NCBI RefSeq assembly: GCF_042138895.1
Contig: NZ_JBHIKW010000005.1
Coordinates: forward strand, 62,001-126,000
DNA from: Cedecea selenatireducens
Lineage (GTDB): Bacteria > Pseudomonadota > Gammaproteobacteria > Enterobacterales > Enterobacteriaceae
Direction: 5' to 3'
DNA length: 64,000 nucleotides
A program made the translations under genes and the position numbers. The notes beneath the pieces were generated by a model that had not been told where the DNA came from, made no database searches, and saw nothing but the letters and a program-made list of their open reading frames with translations. Below, in pieces: positions 59,426-64,000 of this stretch (the stretch's first letter is position 1; every line of letters starts with the position of its first letter).

Positions 59426-61816
59426 ATGTTCAAATCGCTTCGTTTTAGCCTGCTGGCCGCAGGTATCGCCGTTGCCTGCCAGGCACACGCCACTCCGGCA
59501 GGGGACTTACCTCTCATGCCCTGGCCGCAGCAGGTCGAGCTTCCGGCAACGCAGGGCAGCCTGCCGCTGACTAACGCTGTTTCTATCGCCATTAGCGGCG
59601 ACAAGCTGGACGGGGCCGTCGATCGCTGGCGCCAGCGCATTAGCCTGCAAACCGGCTGGCAGCTACAGCCTGCCGTCACGCAGCCTGCGAAACCCACGAT
59701 TGCCATCCAAATCAAACAAGTAGTCGATCCGCTGCCTAAAGCCGACAGCGACGAAAGCTATGCGCTAAGCGTCACCGCAGAGGGAGTAAAGCTCACCGCG
59801 AACACGCGCTTTGGCGCGATGCGCGGCATGGAAACCGTGCTACAGCTGATTCAAAATGGCCCGCAGAATACGTCGATTCCTTATGTAGACATTAAAGATG
59901 TGCCGCGCTTCCCCTGGCGTGGGCTGTTGCTCGACTCGGCCCGCCACTTTATGCCGGTGAACGACATTCTGCGCCAGCTGGACGGCATGGCCGCCGCCAA
60001 GCTGAACGTTTTCCACTGGCACCTGACGGATGATCAGGGCTGGCGTTTCGCTTCCACTCATTATCCGAAGTTACAGCAGCTGGCGAGCGACGGGCAGTTC
60101 TACACTCAGGCGCAGATGAAGCAGGTTGTGCGCTATGCCACATCGCTGGGCATTCGCGTGGTGCCGGAAATTGACTTGCCTGGGCACGGCTCAGCGCTGG
60201 CGGTGGCTTATCCGGAGCTGATGAGCGCGCCGGGGCCTTACCAGATGGAGCGCAACTGGGGCGTTCTGAAACCGCTGCTGAACCCGGCTAACGAAGCCGC
60301 CTATAAGTTTGTGGATACGCTAATTGGCGAAGTTACCGCTATTTTCCCGGACAGTTATCTGCATATTGGCGGTGATGAGGTAGATGACAGCCAGTGGAAA
60401 GAAAACGCCGCCATCCAGCAGTTTATGAAGCAGCATAATCTGGCGGACTCCCACGCGCTGCAAACGTATTTCAACCAGCGGCTGGAGAAGATCCTCGAAA
60501 AACATAAGCGTCAGATGATGGGCTGGGACGAGATTTACCATCCCGATCTGCCGAAAAACATTTTGATCCAGTCCTGGCAGGGGCAGGACTCGCTGGGCGC
60601 GATCGCGGCTAACGGCTACAAAGGCATTTTGTCGACGGGCTTTTATCTCGACCAGCCTCAGTCCACCGCCTACCACTACCGCAATGAAGTGCTGCCGGTG
60701 GGGCTGAACGGCGTGGATCATATTAGCGAAGCCGACAGCGCGCAAAGCTGGTTCTTCAGCATGCCTCGCCTGAAAGGCAGCGCGGTGGAAGGCAGCTTCA
60801 CGCTGGTGAAAAACGACGGCGGCTGGCGCGGGTTTATCGACTTCAAGGGCAAATCCCGCCGCGCGGTTCACGATGTGAAATGGCTGAGCCCAACCCAGGT
60901 GACCTTCACGGTGGATACCTGGATGGGGGAAACTCGCCCGGTTGTGACGGTGGAAAACGACAAGCTTAGCGGCTACTTCCTCGTGGGCAACGTGCGCTAT
61001 CCGGCCACCGGGCAGAAGCTGGAAGGTGTTCCGGACGGCAAGCAACCTGTGGTGCCGACCGAAGCGCAGATGAGCAATATTCTCGGCGGCGAAGCGGCCC
61101 TGTGGGCGGAAAACATCATTTCTCCGCTGCTGGATATCAAGCTGTGGCCGCGTACCTTTGCGGTAGCCGAGCGCCTGTGGTCGGCGAAAGACGTAACCGA
61201 CGTCGACAACATGTACCAGCGTATGCAGGCGATTGACGCCTGGTCGACGGTGTCCGTTGGCCTGCGTCAGCACACCGAATCCGTCACTCAGCTGACGCGC
61301 CTTGCCGGTACGCCGGAGATCATGCCGCTGCAGATCCTCGCTCAGGCGATTGAACCCGCGCAGTATTACACGCGTCAACACCTCAAGTTCCAGGCCGGAA
61401 ACTACAATCACTTTGAGCCGCTGAACCGCTTTGCCGACGCGTTGGGGGCAGAAAGCGGCCAGGTGAGGGCAATTAATAGCTGGGTGGATAAACTGATTGC
61501 CGACCCGGAAGACAGCAACAGTGCGGAGGCGCTGCGCCATATCTTCTCTCGCTGGCAAAGCAATACCCCGGACGTACTGGCGCTGATCGACGGCAATTAC
61601 GTGCTGAAGCCGCTCAAGCCGGTTGCCGAAGATGTGGATAAGCTTGCCGGGCTGGGCTTAAGGCTGACGGATCTGGTAGCGAAGCAAGGATCGCTCAACG
61701 ATGACGAGCTTAAGGCCATTCAGGCTCAGCTGGATACTGCGGCGCAGGCTCGAGATGAAGTGGTGATTGCGGCGGTTTATCCGCTGGAAAAACTGCTGCG
61801 GGCCGTTGTGAAGTAA
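59426..61816 (+). CDS. Periplasmic beta-N-acetylhexosaminidase (GH20)
   Basis: 796 residues. Start at 59426 after AAAGGA; the upstream extension to 59372 lacks a ribosome-binding site. Signal peptide MFKSLRFSLLAAGIAVACQA, cut near AHA-T. Then a GH20b domain (about 28-160), and the catalytic barrel with FHWHLTDDQGWR and the Asp317-Glu318 pair in HIGGDEVDD, and the GGEAALWAE segment. About 80 residues (roughly 455-540) interrupt the barrel region. Removes terminal GlcNAc/GalNAc from chitobiose-like or wall-derived sugars; exact substrate unknown. Absent from this place in E. coli. Confidence 0.92.
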   Translation: MFKSLRFSLLAAGIAVACQAHATPAGDLPLMPWPQQVELPATQGSLPLTNAVSIAISGDKLDGAVDRWRQRISLQTGWQLQPAVTQPAKPTIAIQIKQVVDPLPKADSDESYALSVTAEGVKLTANTRFGAMRGMETVLQLIQNGPQNTSIPYVDIKDVPRFPWRGLLLDSARHFMPVNDILRQLDGMAAAKLNVFHWHLTDDQGWRFASTHYPKLQQLASDGQFYTQAQMKQVVRYATSLGIRVVPEIDLPGHGSALAVAYPELMSAPGPYQMERNWGVLKPLLNPANEAAYKFVDTLIGEVTAIFPDSYLHIGGDEVDDSQWKENAAIQQFMKQHNLADSHALQTYFNQRLEKILEKHKRQMMGWDEIYHPDLPKNILIQSWQGQDSLGAIAANGYKGILSTGFYLDQPQSTAYHYRNEVLPVGLNGVDHISEADSAQSWFFSMPRLKGSAVEGSFTLVKNDGGWRGFIDFKGKSRRAVHDVKWLSPTQVTFTVDTWMGETRPVVTVENDKLSGYFLVGNVRYPATGQKLEGVPDGKQPVVPTEAQMSNILGGEAALWAENIISPLLDIKLWPRTFAVAERLWSAKDVTDVDNMYQRMQAIDAWSTVSVGLRQHTESVTQLTRLAGTPEIMPLQILAQAIEPAQYYTRQHLKFQAGNYNHFEPLNRFADALGAESGQVRAINSWVDKLIADPEDSNSAEALRHIFSRWQSNTPDVLALIDGNYVLKPLKPVAEDVDKLAGLGLRLTDLVAKQGSLNDDELKAIQAQLDTAAQARDEVVIAAVYPLEKLLRAVVK

Positions 61817-61828
61817 GGCAATAAAGTA

Positions 61829-61846
61829 GCCCCGCGAAAGCGGGGC
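61829..61846. terminator. Hairpin between hexosaminidase gene and ridA
   Basis: GCCCCGC-GAAA-GCGGGGC, a GNRA-type tetraloop stem between convergent genes. The minus-strand side is followed by TACTTTATT, so it fits ridA better. Confidence 0.7.
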
Positions 61847-61870
61847 CAGAAGCAAAAGCGCTGCGGCGAA

Positions 61871-62257
61871 TTAGCGGCGAACGGCGATAGCTTCGATTTC
61901 GATTTTCACGTCTTTAGGCAGACGAGCCACTTCCACGCAGGAGCGAGCCGGGAAGGTCGCTTTATGCTCGTTGAAGAAGGCTTCGTAGGTAGCGTTCACG
62001 GTCGCGAAATCGTTCAGATCTTTAACGAACACGGTGGTTTTTACGATATCGCCCACTTTCAGACCCGCGGACTCAACGATAGCCTGCACGTTTTCGAGGG
62101 ACTGACGAGCCTGAGCGGCTACGTCTTCCGGCACTTCGCCGGTTTTTGGATTAACCGGGATCTGCCCGGAGGTGATGATCATGCTGCCAAGATCTACGCC
62201 CTGAACATAAGGACCGATAGCGGCCGGTGCGTTTTCCGTGCTAAGCGTACGTGACAT
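61871..62257 (-). CDS. ridA: 2-iminobutanoate/2-iminopropanoate deaminase RidA
   Basis: Trimeric enzyme that hydrolyses reactive enamine/imine intermediates from PLP enzymes. 128 residues as in E. coli. YjgF signature with catalytic Arg in FPARSCVEVARLPKDVKIEIE (read from the family) and IGPYVQGVDLG. Follows pyrI on the same strand, 73 bases apart. Confidence 0.98.
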   Translation of the reverse strand: MSRTLSTENAPAAIGPYVQGVDLGSMIITSGQIPVNPKTGEVPEDVAAQARQSLENVQAIVESAGLKVGDIVKTTVFVKDLNDFATVNATYEAFFNEHKATFPARSCVEVARLPKDVKIEIEAIAVRR

Positions 62258-62330
62258 ACTTTCTCCTTAGTATTGGATATAAACTCCCGCCCATTATAGG
62301 GATGGGAGCTTGCTTGTCATTAGTCGGTCG

Positions 62331-62792
62331 TTAATCTGCCAACACTACGTGACGGGCGAACTCTTTCTCGCAATATTTGCACTTTAGGCTGATATCGTCG
62401 GCGCGCTGCTTCACGGCGAACGAAGACGCTACCGGCTCGTTGTGGCTGATGCAGTTGGTGTTCGGGCAGTGCAGCACTTTCTCGATACGCTCCGGCAGGC
62501 TCGGGGTGCTTTTACCCACCACTTCGTATTCGTCGATGCGGTTTACCGTCGCGTTAGGGGCATACAGCGCCAGCTGGTTCACCTGCTCGTCGGTCAGGAA
62601 GGTATTCTCAATTTTAATCAGATCTTTGCGGCCCAGCTCGCGGGACGGCAGATTCAGGCCGATGGTGATGCGCTGGTCGGTTTTGGTCAGCTGGAACAGC
62701 GTCAGCAGCTTAAAGCCAACCTGAGCCGGAATATGGTCGATAACGGTGCCGCGCTTGATGGCTTCAACCTGCAATTTATTATCGTGCGTCAT
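62331..62792 (-). CDS. pyrI: Aspartate carbamoyltransferase regulatory chain PyrI
   Basis: Regulatory subunit of ATCase; binds CTP/UTP (inhibitors) and ATP. 153 residues, same as E. coli. Allosteric domain (1-100) and zinc domain with four Cys: CPNTNC and CKYC. 16 bases after pyrB. Confidence 0.98.
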   Translation of the reverse strand: MTHDNKLQVEAIKRGTVIDHIPAQVGFKLLTLFQLTKTDQRITIGLNLPSRELGRKDLIKIENTFLTDEQVNQLALYAPNATVNRIDEYEVVGKSTPSLPERIEKVLHCPNTNCISHNEPVASSFAVKQRADDISLKCKYCEKEFARHVVLAD

Positions 62793-62808
62793 CTTATTGT
62801 CCTCTCAC

Positions 62809-63741
62809 TTAAACCAGTTCGCGATTCAAAACCAGCGCCAGCAGCGCCTGGCGAGCAAAAATGCCGTTACCTGCCTGCTGGAAATACCAGGCGTGCGGCG
62901 TGCTGTCTACATCGGTGGTTATTTCATCCACGCGCGGCAGCGGGTGCAGCACCTTCATGTTGCTGCGTGCGCCGGTCAGGTCGGCGGCGCGCAGGATAAA
63001 CTGCGCCTTAACGTTGGCGTACTCGGACGGGTCGAGGCGCTCTTTTTGCACGCGGGTCATGTACAGAATATCCAGCTCGCCTACCACGTCGTCGATGGAC
63101 TCATGGCGGCTCCAGGCAATCCCTTTCTCATCCAGCATATCGAGAATGTACTGCGGCATTGCCAGCGCGGCCGGGGCGATAAAGTAGAAGCGGTTGCCGT
63201 TGAACTTCGCCAGCGCCTGGGCCAGAGAGTGCACGGTGCGGCCATATTTCAGGTCACCGACCATGGCGATATTCAGGTTTTCCAGGCGGCCCTGGGTCTC
63301 CTGAATGGTGAACAGGTCCAGCAGGGTTTGGGTTGGGTGCTGGTTGGCACCGTCGCCTGCGTTCAGAACCGGGATCTCGCCGGAAAACTCGGTGGCCAGG
63401 CGAGCCGCACCTTCCTGCGGGTGGCGCATCACGATGGCGTCAACGTAGGTACTGATGACGGAAATGGTATCCGCCAGCGTCTCGCCTTTCTTGCCCAGCG
63501 AAGTGTTGCTGCTGTCGGAGAAACCCACCACCGAAGCGCCCAGGCGGTGAATGGAGGTTTCAAAAGAGAGGCGGGTGCGGGTGGATGCTTCAAAGAAGCA
63601 GCTGGCGATAACCTTATGCTTCAGCAGCTCCGGCTGCGGGTTAGCCTTCAGCTTTGCCGCGGTTGCCAGCACCAGTTCAAGTTCTTCGCGACTGAGATCA
63701 TTGATGGAAATGATGTGTTTTTTATAGAGCGGGTTAGTCAT
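62809..63741 (-). CDS. pyrB: Aspartate carbamoyltransferase catalytic chain PyrB
   Basis: Condenses carbamoyl phosphate and aspartate in pyrimidine synthesis. Start at 63741 (MTNPLYKKHIIS) gives 310 residues; the upstream frame is only the leader region. Carbamoyl-phosphate loop FFEASTRTRLSFE, the SLGKKGE loop, and the HPLPRVDE segment are conserved. Controlled by the pyrL attenuator just upstream. Confidence 0.98.
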   Translation of the reverse strand: MTNPLYKKHIISINDLSREELELVLATAAKLKANPQPELLKHKVIASCFFEASTRTRLSFETSIHRLGASVVGFSDSSNTSLGKKGETLADTISVISTYVDAIVMRHPQEGAARLATEFSGEIPVLNAGDGANQHPTQTLLDLFTIQETQGRLENLNIAMVGDLKYGRTVHSLAQALAKFNGNRFYFIAPAALAMPQYILDMLDEKGIAWSRHESIDDVVGELDILYMTRVQKERLDPSEYANVKAQFILRAADLTGARSNMKVLHPLPRVDEITTDVDSTPHAWYFQQAGNGIFARQALLALVLNRELV

Positions 63742-63770
63742 GTTTCTCTCCTGTTCTCGGTCCGACGGGC

Positions 63771-63799
63771 AAAAAAAAGGCCCCTCAACGAGGGGCCTT
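63771..63799 (-). terminator. pyrBI attenuator
   Basis: On the minus strand AAGGCCCCTC/GAGGGGCC followed by a T8 run, 30 bases before pyrB and overlapping the last codons of pyrL. In the known mechanism, low UTP makes RNA polymerase pause so that ribosomes on pyrL prevent this hairpin. Confidence 0.93.
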
Positions 63800-63907
63800 A
63801 GCAATTTGGGAATTTAGAAATTCGACGCTGCAACGGGAAGAAAAACGCCCTGCCGCGTCTGTTTTCAGACGGCGCGCTGCGGCATTTTTTTGAACACAGT
63901 GGACCAT
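63785..63907 (-). CDS. pyrL: pyrBI leader peptide PyrL
   Basis: 40 codons from ATG 63907, preceded by GGGAGGA. Starts MVHCVQ, compared with MVQCVR in E. coli; the rest is diverged, as expected of a leader ORF. The stop lies inside the attenuator stem, so ribosomes reaching it would disrupt termination. Confidence 0.88.
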   Translation of the reverse strand: MVHCVQKNAAARRLKTDAAGRFSSRCSVEFLNSQIAKAPR

Positions 63908-63932
63908 GCTTCCTCCCGGCAAATTGTGGCGC

Positions 63933-63960
63933 ATTATACGCGCGTACGTGTTCTCTGCAA
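63933..63960 (-). promoter_or_regulatory. Promoter of pyrL-pyrB-pyrI
   Basis: On the minus strand TTGCAG (63955-63960), 16-base spacer, TATAAT (63933-63938), about 26 bases before the pyrL start codon. The short distance leaves a small leader, as in E. coli pyrBI P2. Confidence 0.8.
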
Positions 63961-64000
63961 GCGCTAAAATCACACTTTTTAGGGGGGCGGCAATCGGTTG

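Overview
The window is a chromosomal segment from a member of the Enterobacteriaceae. Nearly every protein aligns by eye, end to end, with a known E. coli K-12 protein, and the operon order is mostly the E. coli order. It is not E. coli itself: argG and yhbX are missing between leuU and metY, a PmrA/PmrB-like two-component pair sits between obgE and dacB, a periplasmic GH20 hexosaminidase lies between mgtA and ridA, and two flavodoxin-fold NAD(P)H oxidoreductases with their own regulators are present. The genus cannot be fixed from this sequence alone; a non-Escherichia enteric is the safe statement.

Region 1 (1-8.3 kb) is cell-envelope transport: the 5' end of rpoN, then lptB-lptA-lptC-kdsC-kdsD-yrbG on the minus strand (Kdo synthesis and LPS export), and divergently mlaFEDCB (phospholipid trafficking). 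Region 2 (8.3-18.9 kb) holds ibaG, murA, sfsB, ispB, rplU-rpmA-yhbE-obgE, the pmrB/pmrA-like pair with dacB, greA with a leader attenuator, and yhbY. Region 3 (18.9-37 kb) is an information-processing block: rlmE-ftsH, folP-glmM, secG, tRNA-Leu(GAG), initiator tRNA-Met, rimP-nusA-infB-rbfA-truB-rpsO-pnp, nlpI, the small ORF yrbN and deaD. Region 4 (37-45.9 kb) holds mtr, yhbW, the O2-independent ubiquinone genes ubiV-ubiU and ubiT, yhbS, yhbQ, yhbP, yhbO, yraR and yraQ.

Between yraQ and nrdG the E. coli-like order jumps from the region near 71 min to the region near 96 min. The relative gene orientation is what one inversion spanning oriC would give. At the junction is an HxlR-type regulator facing an AT-rich quinone-oxidoreductase-like gene. 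Region 5 (47-64 kb) holds nrdD-nrdG (anaerobic ribonucleotide reductase), a LysR regulator facing a second oxidoreductase of the same fold, a four-copy 65-bp tandem array, treR-treB-treC (trehalose uptake), mgtA with a PhoP box and the mgtL leader ORF, the hexosaminidase, ridA, and pyrB-pyrI with the pyrL attenuator.

Most of the window is conserved core genome and I see no phage, IS element, CRISPR array or defence island. The parts worth a second look are the two oxidoreductase/regulator pairs, the repeat array and its relative between nrdD and nrdG, the rearrangement junction, the relocated PmrAB-like pair, and several well-preserved leader RNAs (mgtA, pyrBI, greA, rpsO, pnp, deaD). All identifications are from reading the sequence and recalled family knowledge; no database search was run.
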